From assembly GCA_963791805.1 (NCBI GenBank), contig CAWBTU010000006.1:124001-188000 (forward strand): a stretch of 64,000 nt of DNA, written 5' to 3'. The notes beneath the pieces were generated by a model. It saw only the letters and a list, made by a program, of their open reading frames with translations, was not told where the DNA came from and did no database searches. Positions 42,001-51,137 of this stretch are shown in pieces. Within the stretch, counting starts at the first letter, position 1, and every line of letters starts with the position of its first letter. The position numbers and the translations under genes are program-made. The stretch is from JACMJL01 sp963791805 (GTDB lineage Bacteria; Bacillota; Clostridia; Clostridiales; Clostridiaceae).

Positions 42001-42028
42001 TTTACAATAGAAATTATTTGTATATAAT
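42001..42028 (+). promoter_or_regulatory. Promoter of the rnf operon in a 325-bp gap
   Basis: TTTACA (42001-42006), a 16-bp spacer and TATAAT (42023-42028) lie about 200 bp before rnfC. The gap 41911-42235 is otherwise AT-rich. It would give a long leader with the run GCTCTTTTTTTTTCGCTC (42102-42118), but no convincing hairpin or known riboswitch was seen, nor a clear Rex box. Confidence 0.62.
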
Positions 42029-42235
42029 AGAATACATGAAAGATTCACAAAATTCAACCAATTATGAAAAAACAAAAGTTTCATTTTAATTTATGCAAGG
42101 CTCTTTTTTTTTCGCTCAAAAAGCACTTTTTATTGGTAACTATTGCAAATAAATGAATAATGCAAATGGAAATTATTCAAAATCAAATGTCTTTGAAAAA
42201 TAATAATTGTTTTCGTATAGAAAGAAAGGTGTTAT

Positions 42236-43558
42236 ATGAAGTTATTAACGTTTAAAAGAGGGATTCATCCCAAAGATGAAAAAAAATCTACTGAAAATAA
42301 ACCAATAGAAGAATTATTGCCAAAAGGAGACTTGGTTTACCCACTAAATCAGCATATTGGTGCTCCTTGTGATTCTTTGGTGAAAAAGGGTGACCATGTA
42401 CTCGTAGGGCAAAGAATCGGCGAATCTAAAGGTTTTGTATCTGCTGCAATTCATAGTAGCGTATCAGGGACTGTAAAAAATGTTATGAATATGTACCATC
42501 CAAATGGCTTTAAAGTAATGTCCATTATTGTAGAAAATGATAATAAATATGAGGAGGTAGAATCTAAAAAAGTGCAGTCTGATTATACAGATTTATCGAG
42601 AGAAGAAATAATAAAAACAATTAAGGAAGCTGGAATTGTTGGTATGGGAGGCGCAACCTTTCCAACGCATATAAAACTTTCTCCTTCTCCTGATATGAAA
42701 ATAGACCGCATTATTATTAATGGTGCTGAATGTGAACCTTATTTAACTTGTGATCACAGAATGATGCTAGAAAAATCAGCTGAGATAATTGAAGGACTAA
42801 AAATTGTTTTAAAACTTTTTCCAGAAGCAAAAGCCTTTATAGGCATAGAGGATAATAAAATGAATGCAATAAAGAAAATGGAAGAAGCCTCAAAGAATTA
42901 TTCTGATATTCAAATAGTTCCTTTGAAATCAAAATTCCCACAAGGAGCAGAAAAACAACTGATTTATTCTATTACAAAACGCGAAGTGCTCTCGGGCAGT
43001 TTACCTGCTGCTGTTGGTTGCGTTGTACAAAATGTGGACACGCTTTATGAAATTTATAATGCAGTTGTCAATGGGAAACCACTAACGTCTAGAGTAGTTA
43101 CAGTAACTGGTGATGCTATTAAAGAACCTAAAAATTTCAGAGTTAAAATAGGTACATCCTATCGTGAACTAATTGAAGCAGCAGGTGGATTTGTAGAAGA
43201 ACCCTTAAAGGTTATTTCTGGTGGACCTATGATGGGAATAGCGGCGCATACTATAGACATGCCTGTTATAAAAGGAACTTCGGGTATTCTTTGCTTAACG
43301 AAAAAAACAGCTATTCTACCGGAGGAGTCAAATTGTATCAATTGCGGACGTTGCGTTGAAGTTTGTCCAATGGGCTTAATCCCTACAAAACTAGCAGCAA
43401 ACTCTGCTGTGGACAGATATGAAAATTTTTATGAGTATCATGGAATGAATTGTATTGATTGTGGAAGCTGTTCTTTTATTTGCCCAGCCTCTCGTCAATT
43501 AGTTCAAAGAATTAGAATCGGCAAAAGAAATGTACTGCGATACAAAAAGAAAACTTAA
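42236..43558 (+). CDS. rnfC: Rnf complex subunit C, NADH-binding
   Basis: Peripheral subunit of the ferredoxin:NAD+ oxidoreductase that pumps Na+ or H+. It holds FMN/NAD sites and two [4Fe-4S] clusters. Its 440 residues fit. Seen are the Nqo1-like region GMGGATFPTHIKL (about 138-150) with NGAECEPYLTCDHR, and two ferredoxin motifs CINCGRCVEVCPMG (about 367-380) and CIDCGSCSFICPAS (about 406-419). ATG after GAAAGGTG. First gene of rnfCDGEAB. Confidence 0.97.
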   Translation: MKLLTFKRGIHPKDEKKSTENKPIEELLPKGDLVYPLNQHIGAPCDSLVKKGDHVLVGQRIGESKGFVSAAIHSSVSGTVKNVMNMYHPNGFKVMSIIVENDNKYEEVESKKVQSDYTDLSREEIIKTIKEAGIVGMGGATFPTHIKLSPSPDMKIDRIIINGAECEPYLTCDHRMMLEKSAEIIEGLKIVLKLFPEAKAFIGIEDNKMNAIKKMEEASKNYSDIQIVPLKSKFPQGAEKQLIYSITKREVLSGSLPAAVGCVVQNVDTLYEIYNAVVNGKPLTSRVVTVTGDAIKEPKNFRVKIGTSYRELIEAAGGFVEEPLKVISGGPMMGIAAHTIDMPVIKGTSGILCLTKKTAILPEESNCINCGRCVEVCPMGLIPTKLAANSAVDRYENFYEYHGMNCIDCGSCSFICPASRQLVQRIRIGKRNVLRYKKKT

Positions 43559-43573
43559 GTAGAGGTGAACAAA

Positions 43574-44500
43574 ATGAATGAGAACTCGATGTATACCGTA
43601 TCTTCTTCTCCACACGTTAAGGCAAAGGATACTACACAAACTATAATGAGAGATGTAATTATAGCTCTTCTTCCCGCAACTTTCGCAGGGATTTATTTTT
43701 TTAAAACTAAGGCAGCTTTAGTAATTTTAGTCTCAATTCTTTCCTGTGTTTTTGCAGAAGTTCTTTGGGAAAAAATATTTAAACGTAAAGTTACAATTAC
43801 AGATTTAAGTGCGGTTGTTACTGGATTATTACTTGCTTTCAATCTTCCACCCTCAGTTCCTTTATGGATGCCAGTAGTGGGTGGATTCTTTGCAATAATA
43901 ATAGTAAAACAATTTTTTGGTGGTATTGGTCAAAACTTTATGAATCCAGCTTTAGCTGCAAGAGCATTTTTGCTCGCTTCCTGGCCGGTTGAAATGACAA
44001 AATGGACGCTTGATGGAGTTACTTCGGCAACTCCACTTGCACTGCTAAAGGATGGACAAACTGATTTGCCTTCATTATTTAATGTGTTTATAGGAAATGT
44101 AGGTGGATGTATTGGTGAAACATCAGTATTAGCATTGCTTTTAGGTGGTGCCTACCTAATGTATAGAAAAATAATAAGCTGGAGAATACCTGTAAGTTTT
44201 ATAGGAACTACGTTTTTAATAATGACATTAGCAGGTAGAGGATGCTCACCAGTTTATGAAATATTTAGTGGCGGTCTTATGCTTGGTGCTATTTTTATGG
44301 CTACAGATTATTCAACCTCGCCCATTACTGGAACCGGGAAAATAATTTTTGGTATTGGTTGTGGTTTCATAACTTCGGTAATTCGTATTTGGGGTGGGTA
44401 TCCTGAAGGGGTTTCATATTCAATTATTTTGATGAATTTATTTGTACCTATAATTGACAAATATGCTCCTAGAAGACTCTTTGGGGAGGTAAAAAAATGA
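43574..44500 (+). CDS. rnfD: Rnf complex subunit D
   Basis: Integral membrane subunit with covalent FMN, part of the ion path. About 308 residues from ATG 43574, which follows AGAGGTG by 7 bp; an in-frame GTG at 43565 overlaps that site. About nine hydrophobic segments are present, and DGVTSATPLALLKDG contains the S-A-T flavinylation motif. FGGIGQNFMNPALAARAF and MATDYSTSPIT are family hallmarks. The last codons overlap rnfG (ATGA-type). Confidence 0.95.
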   Translation: MNENSMYTVSSSPHVKAKDTTQTIMRDVIIALLPATFAGIYFFKTKAALVILVSILSCVFAEVLWEKIFKRKVTITDLSAVVTGLLLAFNLPPSVPLWMPVVGGFFAIIIVKQFFGGIGQNFMNPALAARAFLLASWPVEMTKWTLDGVTSATPLALLKDGQTDLPSLFNVFIGNVGGCIGETSVLALLLGGAYLMYRKIISWRIPVSFIGTTFLIMTLAGRGCSPVYEIFSGGLMLGAIFMATDYSTSPITGTGKIIFGIGCGFITSVIRIWGGYPEGVSYSIILMNLFVPIIDKYAPRRLFGEVKK

Positions 44501-45072
44501 AAAAAAATGAAATTCTAAAATTAGGTTTAATTCTATTTTTTATCACTGCAATTAATGGCTTAATTTTGGGGGGTGCACATGAAATTACTAAAGAGCCGAT
44601 TAAGAAACAATTGAATAAAACAAATGAGAATGCAATGATAGAAACTCTTCCTATGGCAGATAGTTTTAAGAAAGTAAATATATCAATAAAAAGTGATATT
44701 ACAGAAGAAATAAATGAAGGGTTAAAGGGTACAGAAGTTGTTGGATATGCAATTAAAGTTGCGCCAAAAGGCTATGCTGGACCTGTAGAACTTATGGTTG
44801 GAATTAGTATTGAAGGGAAGGTAGAAGGAATTAAAATACTTTCACAAAGCGAAACTCCAGGACTAGGTGCAAATTCTGTGAAAAAATCTTTCACTAGTCA
44901 ATACAAAGGAAAGGCTTTAGAACCTGCAATTAATGTAGTGAAGACTTCTCCTTCAAATTCCAATGAAATTCAGGCATTAACTGGTGCTACAATAACCTCT
45001 AAGGCAGTAACACTTGGAGTTAATGAAGCTATTAATGTATACAAAGCTCAGCTGAAAGGAGGCATAAAATAA
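44497..45072 (+). CDS. rnfG: Rnf complex subunit G
   Basis: Membrane-anchored extracytoplasmic subunit with covalent FMN. The 191 residues have one N-terminal segment (about 8-27) and the FMN-threonine motif ALTGATITSKAV near the C-terminus (about 164-175). GPVELMVGISIEGKVEGI and SETPGLGA are conserved in the family. The FMN is attached by ApbE, whose gene is at 48267. It overlaps rnfD by 4 bp and rnfE by 1 bp. Confidence 0.96.
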   Translation: MKKNEILKLGLILFFITAINGLILGGAHEITKEPIKKQLNKTNENAMIETLPMADSFKKVNISIKSDITEEINEGLKGTEVVGYAIKVAPKGYAGPVELMVGISIEGKVEGIKILSQSETPGLGANSVKKSFTSQYKGKALEPAINVVKTSPSNSNEIQALTGATITSKAVTLGVNEAINVYKAQLKGGIK

Positions 45073-45752
45073 TGAGTGTAATTTTGGAACGATTAAAAAA
45101 TGGAATTATTTCTGAAAATGTAACATTTGTTCAGGTACTCGCCATGTGTCCTACTTTAGCGGTAACCACTAGCACAGAAAACGCTATTGGAATGGGGCTT
45201 GCTAGCACAGTAGTACTGATTGGTTCCAATTTTGTTATATCTTTATTCAGAAAAATTATTCCTGAAAAAATTCGTATTCCTGCTTTTATTGTTATTATTG
45301 CCGGATTTGTTACTTTACTTCAATTTTTAATGGAAGGTTTTTTACCTGATTTATACAAATCCCTTGGAATCTTTATACCTTTAATTGTTGTAAATTGCGT
45401 AATTCTTGGAAGAGCAGAGTCGTATGCTTCTAAAAATCCGCCTTATGCCTCTGTTTTTGATGGTTTAGGACAGGGTCTAGGCTTTACCTGTGCGTTAGCA
45501 CTTATAGGCGTTTTTCGAGAACTTTTAGGTACTGGACAGATTCTAGGTATGCAAATTATGCCTAACTCTTTTAAACCGGCTACAATTATGGTTTTAGCAC
45601 CAGGAGCATTCTTTACTCTTGGAATTTTAATGGCATTAATTAATCATTTTAAGATTAAACACAATAAACCAAATGATAGAATTTCAAACTTTGGTGGTTG
45701 TGTAAGTTGTGAAAATTGCTCTGTTTGCTCATCGGCAAGCAATAAAGAATAA
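45072..45752 (+). CDS. rnfE: Rnf complex subunit E with extra Cys-rich tail
   Basis: Six-segment membrane subunit, homologous to NqrD. It pairs with RnfA to hold an intramembrane [2Fe-2S] cluster. The relevant Cys are visible in LAMCPTLAVTTS (about residue 25) and VVNCVILGRAES (about 109). It has 226 residues, and the extra C-terminal tail has four Cys in 11 residues (CVSCENCSVCS), spaced C-x2-C-x2-C-x2-C, probably facing the cytoplasm. Coupled to rnfG by TAATG. Confidence 0.95.
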   Translation: MSVILERLKNGIISENVTFVQVLAMCPTLAVTTSTENAIGMGLASTVVLIGSNFVISLFRKIIPEKIRIPAFIVIIAGFVTLLQFLMEGFLPDLYKSLGIFIPLIVVNCVILGRAESYASKNPPYASVFDGLGQGLGFTCALALIGVFRELLGTGQILGMQIMPNSFKPATIMVLAPGAFFTLGILMALINHFKIKHNKPNDRISNFGGCVSCENCSVCSSASNKE

Positions 45753-45779
45753 TTCTATTACAGAAAGGATGATTAATTA

Positions 45780-46358
45780 ATGGGAATATTTACGATATTT
45801 ATTTCTGCTTTGTTTATTAATAATTTTGTTTTATCTCGTTTTCTTGGTATTTGCTCATTTTTAGGGGTTTCTAAAAAAATTGACACTGCAATTAGAATGG
45901 GTATTGCGGTTACATTTGTTATGACATTATCTTCTTTAATGTCCTTCTTAGTATATAGATTAATTCTTGTACCCTTAAATATAACTTATTTATATACGAT
46001 AGCTTTTATATTAGTTATTGCTGCATTGGTTCAATTTGTAGAAATGATAATAAAAAAGAAAAATCCATCTCTTTACAAGGCATTGGGGATTTTCTTGCCA
46101 TTAATTACTACAAACTGTGCAATTCTTGGAGCAGTAATTATTGGTATGCAAGAGGATTATAGCTTAATAAATAATCTAGTTTTTGGTTTTAGTTCTGGAC
46201 TTGGCTATATGCTTGCAATAGTGCTTCTTGCGGGTATACGAGTGAAAATTGAAGAGAATGAGCATTTGCCACAGGCGATAAGAGGATTACCTATATCATT
46301 GATTACAGCTGGCCTTATGTCAATCGCATTTTTAGGCTTTAAAGGGTTAACACAATAG
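45780..46358 (+). CDS. rnfA: Rnf complex subunit A
   Basis: Six-segment membrane subunit, NqrE homologue, inverted in topology to RnfE. Cys in LGICSFLGVS (about residue 25) and TTNCAILGAVI (about 112) are the partners for the shared [2Fe-2S] cluster. The 192-residue length is normal. AAAGGATG precedes the ATG. 27 bp after rnfE and 21 bp before rnfB. Confidence 0.96.
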   Translation: MGIFTIFISALFINNFVLSRFLGICSFLGVSKKIDTAIRMGIAVTFVMTLSSLMSFLVYRLILVPLNITYLYTIAFILVIAALVQFVEMIIKKKNPSLYKALGIFLPLITTNCAILGAVIIGMQEDYSLINNLVFGFSSGLGYMLAIVLLAGIRVKIEENEHLPQAIRGLPISLITAGLMSIAFLGFKGLTQ

Positions 46359-46379
46359 AGAGTTCTAGGAGGTTATTTT

Positions 46380-47198
46380 ATGGAATCTATATTATTTGCT
46401 ATACTTAGCTTAGGTGGACTTGGTCTTATTTTTGGACTTCTTTTAGGTTACGCTTCTAAAAGACTACATGTAGAAGAAAATCCTAAGATACCAGTTATTA
46501 GAGATACATTACCTAGCGCAAATTGCGGAGCTTGTGGTTTCATAGGCTGCGAAGACTATGCAACAGCAATAGTGGAAGAGGGTGCTGAATTAAATTTATG
46601 CGCTGTAGGCGGAGGAGCTGTAGCTACAATGATAGGTGAAATAATGGGAGTAGCAATTGAAGGAAGTGTGCCTAAAAAGGCATATGTTAAATGCCAAGGA
46701 ACCAGTAGTAATGCTAAGCAAAAATATAATTATACAGGACCAATGGACTGTCATGCTGTTGCAGGACTTCCTGGTGGGGGCCCAAAGGGATGTATGTATG
46801 GCTGTCTTGGACTTGGAAGCTGTGTTGAGGCTTGTCCTTTTGATTGTATACACATTATAAACGGAGTTGCAGTGATTGATGAAATTAAATGTACTGGCTG
46901 CGGATTATGCGTAAAAACATGTCCAAAGCTTGTGATTGAACTTACTCCTATAGATAGCCGTGTCAGGGTAACGTGTACCTCTAAATTAAAGGGAGTTTTA
47001 GACGTTAAGAGCCAGTGCTCAGTTGGTTGTATTGCTTGTGGTTCCTGCGAAAGGAATTGTCCATCAGGTGCTATTAAATTAGAAAACAGCTTACCTGTTA
47101 TAGATTATGAGAAATGCACACAATGTGATATCTGCGTTGAAAAATGTCCTACAAAATCAATTCTTCATATAAAATTAATGTGTCCCACGATAAATTAG
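46380..47198 (+). CDS. rnfB: Rnf complex subunit B, ferredoxin-type electron entry
   Basis: Accepts electrons from reduced ferredoxin. The 272 residues comprise an N-terminal membrane segment (about 3-23), the Fe-S domain CGACGFIGCEDYATAI (about 49-64), and several ferredoxin-type clusters: CxxGC sites in KGCMYGCLGLGSCVEACPFDC, CTGCGLCVKTCP, CIACGSCERNCP and CTQCDICVEKCP. AGGAGG precedes ATG. Last gene of the operon, with a terminator at 47215. Confidence 0.97.
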   Translation: MESILFAILSLGGLGLIFGLLLGYASKRLHVEENPKIPVIRDTLPSANCGACGFIGCEDYATAIVEEGAELNLCAVGGGAVATMIGEIMGVAIEGSVPKKAYVKCQGTSSNAKQKYNYTGPMDCHAVAGLPGGGPKGCMYGCLGLGSCVEACPFDCIHIINGVAVIDEIKCTGCGLCVKTCPKLVIELTPIDSRVRVTCTSKLKGVLDVKSQCSVGCIACGSCERNCPSGAIKLENSLPVIDYEKCTQCDICVEKCPTKSILHIKLMCPTIN

Positions 47199-47214
47199 TA
47201 TAAAGATAAAAAAT

Positions 47215-47258
47215 AAATAGTCTTTATTAGAAACTAACTAATAAAGACTATTTTTATT
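47215..47258 (+). terminator. Bidirectional terminator between rnfB and the Gx transporter gene
   Basis: The 16-bp perfect stem AAATAGTCTTTATTAG (47215-47230) with CTAATAAAGACTATTT (47238-47253) is followed by TTATTTA; on the - strand the run is likewise T-rich. Confidence 0.9.
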
Positions 47259-47753
47259 TATTTTATCTAAATGACTTAAAATATATTTAGCTGTAATGCC
47301 AACAAAAATGCCAGTGCCAATTCCGGAGATTGTTAGGATAGGAAGGTATAAGGTTATGTTTATGCTCTGAATCATTAATGCAGCCATTGTAATTTGACCT
47401 ATATTGTGAAAAACTGCCCCTGTAGCACTTACACCTATAACAGTTACATTGTTTCTTCCTAGTATTTTTACAAGATACATTGCTATATAGCTAAGCATAG
47501 CTCCTGACATGCTATAAAGTAGACTTGATAGATTACCGTAAAACATAGTTGCTAGTAATAATCTAAGAAAAATAATTAGTAAAGTCTCACTGGCACTTAA
47601 GGAATATATAGCAATAACAGTAACAATATTAGCTAGTCCAAGTTTTGAGCCTGGAGTAATAAAGGGAACTGGCATCATAGATTCAAATATTTGTAGCACT
47701 AACGCTTGTGCCACTAGTAAAGATATAAACACCATTTTATTAGTTTTTTTCAT
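47238..47753 (-). CDS. Gx transporter family (heptaprenyl diphosphate synthase component-like) protein
   Basis: A 171-residue membrane protein with five or six hydrophobic segments. The family motif G-x-K-L-G-L-A-N is seen in TPGSKLGLANIVTVIAIY (about 35-52), and MTKK-type N-terminus and AVFHNIGQITMA (about 114-125) also match. Members occur next to rnf and apbE in many clostridia and resemble ECF transporter S components; substrate not established. It follows the NusG-domain gene by 10 bp, on the same strand. Confidence 0.85.
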   Translation of the reverse strand: MKKTNKMVFISLLVAQALVLQIFESMMPVPFITPGSKLGLANIVTVIAIYSLSASETLLIIFLRLLLATMFYGNLSSLLYSMSGAMLSYIAMYLVKILGRNNVTVIGVSATGAVFHNIGQITMAALMIQSINITLYLPILTISGIGTGIFVGITAKYILSHLDKINKNSLY

Positions 47754-47763
47754 CTAAATCACC

Positions 47764-48144
47764 TTAAAAGGAGACATCATCTGTTTCCTGTTTTCCTTTA
47801 CCTGTTATTTTTACTACTAATTTATGAGGTAAGCAAATGATACCTTCACCAGGCTTGCTTATAGTATGAGATTTTACACATACTTTATCATGACAATCTG
47901 CGTCAATTATTTTGACCTTACCTTTATTTATTTCAATTATATTAGTCCCTAAATCGTTTTTAACTGTAAATACAGTTTTATCAGAAGTTTTCTTTAGAGG
48001 CAATTCTTTATATAATTTTCCATCAGAGTATACCTGGACATAATAATTTTGATATTTATTATAAGTTGTGATAAATAGCACAGTTTCAGGGATAAACGAT
48101 ATTATTATTAAAGAAATTATTATTATTACATCCCATTTTTTCAT
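47764..48144 (-). CDS. NusG domain II-containing membrane-anchored protein
   Basis: A 126-residue protein: one N-terminal membrane segment (about 6-24) and a NusG-domain-II-like extracytoplasmic part with conserved Cys in DCHDKVCVKSHTIS (about 83-96) and GEGIICLPHKLVVKI (about 99-113). Such proteins accompany Gx transporter and Rnf/ApbE genes. No transcription role is implied by the name. ATG after GAGCAGAAAG (weak site). First gene of the two-gene - strand unit, divergent from apbE. Confidence 0.85.
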   Translation of the reverse strand: MKKWDVIIIISLIIISFIPETVLFITTYNKYQNYYVQVYSDGKLYKELPLKKTSDKTVFTVKNDLGTNIIEINKGKVKIIDADCHDKVCVKSHTISKPGEGIICLPHKLVVKITGKGKQETDDVSF

Positions 48145-48266
48145 GTTTCTTTCTGCTCCTTTACTATAAAGTGTTTTATTTTTACTACTTAATTTTGCTT
48201 GTATAAAAGAAATATATTTATGCTATTATTGAAGAATATTTTAATTTAAAAAATCGGAGGATAAAA

Positions 48267-49295
48267 ATGAATTATAAAAAGCTATCTATTATATTGATTA
48301 TTATTACACTAATAACCATGCCTGGTTGTTCGAAAAAAAATCAAGCACCTGTTTTTAAAACTGAGTTTATGATGGGCACGCTGTGCAGTATAAAAATTTA
48401 TGATAAGGATCATTCAAAAGCTATGAATAAAGCTTTTGATAGGATTAAGGAAATTGAAAATGAAATGACCATAAATAAAAGTGGTAGCGAGGTAGATAGT
48501 ATTAATGCTGCAGCTGGTGAAAAGCCAGTAAAGGTTTCATTAGATACATATACTGTAATAAAAAAAGGTCTGTACTATTCTGAGCTATCAGAGGGTAAAT
48601 TTGATATTACTATTGGCCCATTGGTTAAGCTATGGGGAATAGGAACAGATAATGCAAAGGTACCATCTTCTTTAGAACTTGAAGGTGTTAAAAAGCTTAT
48701 CAACTATAAAAATATAGTTTTAGATGAAGAAAATAAAAGTATTATGCTAAAAGATAAAAATATGATTCTAGATCTTGGCGCTATTGCAAAGGGCTATACA
48801 GCAGATGAAGTAGCAAAGGTACTTAAAGCAAATGGAATCACACATGCAATAATAAACCTTGGTGGAAATATCTTTGTTATGGATAAAAATCCAAATGGTA
48901 ACAAGTGGAGAATTGGAGTTCAAAATCCGTTCTCGCAAAGAGGTGAGAGTGTAGGAACAATAGAGGTTAGTGATGAATCTATTGTTACTTCAGGTATCTA
49001 TGAAAGATATTTTGAAAAGGATGGTAAGCATTATCATCATATATTAGACTCTTCTACAGGGTATCCTTATGAAAATTCCATAGCTGGTATTTCGATAATA
49101 AGTAAGAAATCTGTAGATGGTGATGCTCTGTCAACTTCAGTTTTTACAATGGGATTAGAGGATGGTTTAAAGTTCTTAAAAACCATAAATGATGTTGAAG
49201 GAATTTTTATAACTAAAAACAAGGAAGTTTATATAACACCAGGGTTAAAAGGAAAATTTAAAGTAACAGATTCTTCTTTTAAACTTAAAAATTAG
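48267..49295 (+). CDS. apbE: FAD:protein FMN transferase (ApbE), lipoprotein
   Basis: Attaches FMN through a phosphoester to Thr in S/T-G-A-T motifs, here expected for RnfD and RnfG. The 342 residues have a signal with lipobox TMPGC (Cys about residue 22), MGTLCSIKIYD, the Mg/FAD-binding LDLGAIAKGYTADEV (about 172-186), GGNIFV, and the catalytic-region GDALSTSVFTMG (about 292-303). Acts outside the membrane. ATG after CGGAGG. A bidirectional terminator follows. Confidence 0.95.
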   Translation: MNYKKLSIILIIITLITMPGCSKKNQAPVFKTEFMMGTLCSIKIYDKDHSKAMNKAFDRIKEIENEMTINKSGSEVDSINAAAGEKPVKVSLDTYTVIKKGLYYSELSEGKFDITIGPLVKLWGIGTDNAKVPSSLELEGVKKLINYKNIVLDEENKSIMLKDKNMILDLGAIAKGYTADEVAKVLKANGITHAIINLGGNIFVMDKNPNGNKWRIGVQNPFSQRGESVGTIEVSDESIVTSGIYERYFEKDGKHYHHILDSSTGYPYENSIAGISIISKKSVDGDALSTSVFTMGLEDGLKFLKTINDVEGIFITKNKEVYITPGLKGKFKVTDSSFKLKN

Positions 49296-49338
49296 TAATC
49301 TTTGCTTCATAAAGATTTTTGTTTATGATTAAAATGAA

Positions 49339-49380
49339 ACAAGTGGAATTAATACATAAGTGTAATTCCACTTGTTTTAA
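49339..49380 (+). terminator. Bidirectional terminator between apbE and the DUF1646 gene
   Basis: The 13-bp perfect stem ACAAGTGGAATTA (49339-49351) with TAATTCCACTTGT (49363-49375) is followed by TTTAAA; the - strand side also has a T run. Confidence 0.88.
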
Positions 49381-49393
49381 AAAAGCAAATTCT

Positions 49394-50470
49394 TTATATG
49401 ACATATAAAACTAAAAAATATCCACTTAACATTACTAGGCCTAAAGGAACTCCGATTCGTGCCCATTCGCTACTCTTTATTTTCAATTTGCTAGCTGAAA
49501 CGATGTTTGGTATGTTTCCAGGTACTAACATGCCTCCGCTTATTAACAAACCCATAAGTACTGCATTAATTTGTGTTCCAGACATCTTAGGACTTATCTC
49601 AGCAGCGGCTAAAGTTGCATTATCTAATACAGCTGAGATCATATTACCCCAAAATAAAAAATGGCTATCTATTTTAATTACATAATCATCTATTATTGGT
49701 TTAAAGCCTGAACCTAGTAGCTCTAGTGCAATAACAAAAACAAAAATTTTAAAGGTTCTATGGCATATACCACCTATAGTATCCTCGTCAATTTCAAAGT
49801 TATCTGCTCCAAAATATTCATTTAATTCTTTATCAATAAAACTATCATTTTTTGAAGAAAAAATATTTTTGATGCTTTTGTCTTCAACAAACCAAACACC
49901 AATTAAACCAAGTATTACTATGCCCGGAACGATATATATGGCCAGTTGCTGAAAAATATAAAAGAAACTTACATCTAATTTAGAAACTACAATTGTTGCA
50001 ATAGGTTCACCTATAGGCGTTAATGTAGCTCCAAGCCCTATAGAAAAACAAGAAGTTATAGTTATTTCAATCTTTTTAAGTCTATCTAGTGGTAGTAAAA
50101 CTATTATTTCAACTAAAATTAGTGAAGCTACAATTGCTGTAATTACGCTGGAAATAAGGCCCAAAATTACTATTATAAGAAATACAAATAAATTTATAGA
50201 TATTTTTTCTAGAATTTTGGAAATTAAAACTTTAAACTTGTCTTTAAATAGTTTAAAGGCGATTCCGGCCACAAAAACTGCTACTGTAATCATATAAAGG
50301 AAACTATTTTCTAATATTTCCTTAAACAAATCAATGGAGATTAAACCTGTTACAATAACAGATAATAGTCCCATTAAAAACAGAAAGAACTCTAAATTAT
50401 GTTCTACTTTTTTAATAGCAAAGGGTAGGGTTAAAGTCATAATCAAAATAATTATTAAAGATATTAGCAT
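49394..50470 (-). CDS. DUF1646 family cation transporter
   Basis: A 358-residue integral membrane protein with about ten hydrophobic segments and one cytoplasmic loop (about 205-240). It matches the DUF1646 (COG4756) pattern: early KKVEHNLEFFLFLMGLLSV (about 20-38), LTPIGEPIATIVV (about 150-162), and AVLDNATLAAAEISPKMS and LISGGMLVPGNIPNIV (about 285-330). The Asn/Asp/Glu in the TP-I-GEP and D-N-A-T motifs recall Na+/H+ antiporters; some members are under Na+ riboswitches, but no such structure was recognised in its leader. ATG after GGAGGTTT. Confidence 0.83.
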   Translation of the reverse strand: MLISLIIILIMTLTLPFAIKKVEHNLEFFLFLMGLLSVIVTGLISIDLFKEILENSFLYMITVAVFVAGIAFKLFKDKFKVLISKILEKISINLFVFLIIVILGLISSVITAIVASLILVEIIVLLPLDRLKKIEITITSCFSIGLGATLTPIGEPIATIVVSKLDVSFFYIFQQLAIYIVPGIVILGLIGVWFVEDKSIKNIFSSKNDSFIDKELNEYFGADNFEIDEDTIGGICHRTFKIFVFVIALELLGSGFKPIIDDYVIKIDSHFLFWGNMISAVLDNATLAAAEISPKMSGTQINAVLMGLLISGGMLVPGNIPNIVSASKLKIKSSEWARIGVPLGLVMLSGYFLVLYVI

Positions 50471-51000
50471 AAAAAAACCTCCAAGCTTTTGATTTACAGT
50501 ACTAATGCAACATAATAAGATAATTGAAAGTTAGTAATTTACGCACATGATTTCAACTAAATATTAGTTGCTATAAGATTTGTAACATCAATTACTTGTT
50601 ATTAATTTAGAATAAGCTAAAAAGTATATTGCATATTTATAAATGTATACCAATCTAAAACATTCTATAAATTCATATTTGAAAGATTTTATTAAATTAT
50701 GGTGTTTACATGAAAAATAATAAACATAATGATTAGTCTGTTGATTTCTATAGGTTTGCATTATATTATATATGTACTGTAATATTATAATAGCTATAAT
50801 ACTAAACAGATAAACTAAAGTCAAGAATAAATTGACAGAAAAGTAGGAATTGGATGAAATGACAGACAATTGACCAAATGATATTATAGTTATGCAAAAT
50901 GAAATAGATTACCATGCAGTACTTAACAAAATAAAAAATTGATAATCAGGAGCCTGCCATAAGCATGCAATTTCTATTTTTAATTTTTTGTTATTGGCAT
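50471..51000. other. AT-rich 530-bp stretch with no supported gene
   Basis: Between the DUF1646 gene and the NifX-like promoter. Frames are open only because the DNA is A/T-rich, with no codon bias or recognisable motif. It holds an imperfect hairpin near 50930-50995 (AAAAAATTG with CAATTT and a CAGGAGCCTG core). It should contain the DUF1646 promoter, which I could not place. Confidence 0.6.
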
Positions 51001-51046
51001 TTGACAATAAACTGCATTATCACTATAATGTAAGTAGCATATGATA
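51001..51046 (+). promoter_or_regulatory. Promoter of the NifX-like gene with candidate operator at +1
   Basis: TTGACA (51001-51006), a 17-bp spacer and TATAAT (51024-51029) form a consensus SigA promoter. TAGCATATGATA (51035-51046) lies at the expected start point and matches 11 of 12 bases of the palindrome core in the next promoter (51571-51582). A common regulator is suggested. Confidence 0.68.
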
Positions 51047-51137
51047 AATATAAAACATGAGTTAAGTCCCAATGTCACAGATGTTGGGAAAAATTAAAAT
51101 TATTGATAATTAAAAATAAAAGTGGAGGTTAGATATT

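Noticed and set aside
50471..50600. Na+ (DUF1646-type) riboswitch in front of the DUF1646 gene
   Set aside because: Searched for because some family members have one, but no structured GC-rich region or recognisable core was seen.
50588..50869. 93-codon reverse frame in the gap before the NifX-like gene
   Set aside because: AT-rich chance frame with many Tyr/Ile/Asn, no ribosome binding site and no known motif.
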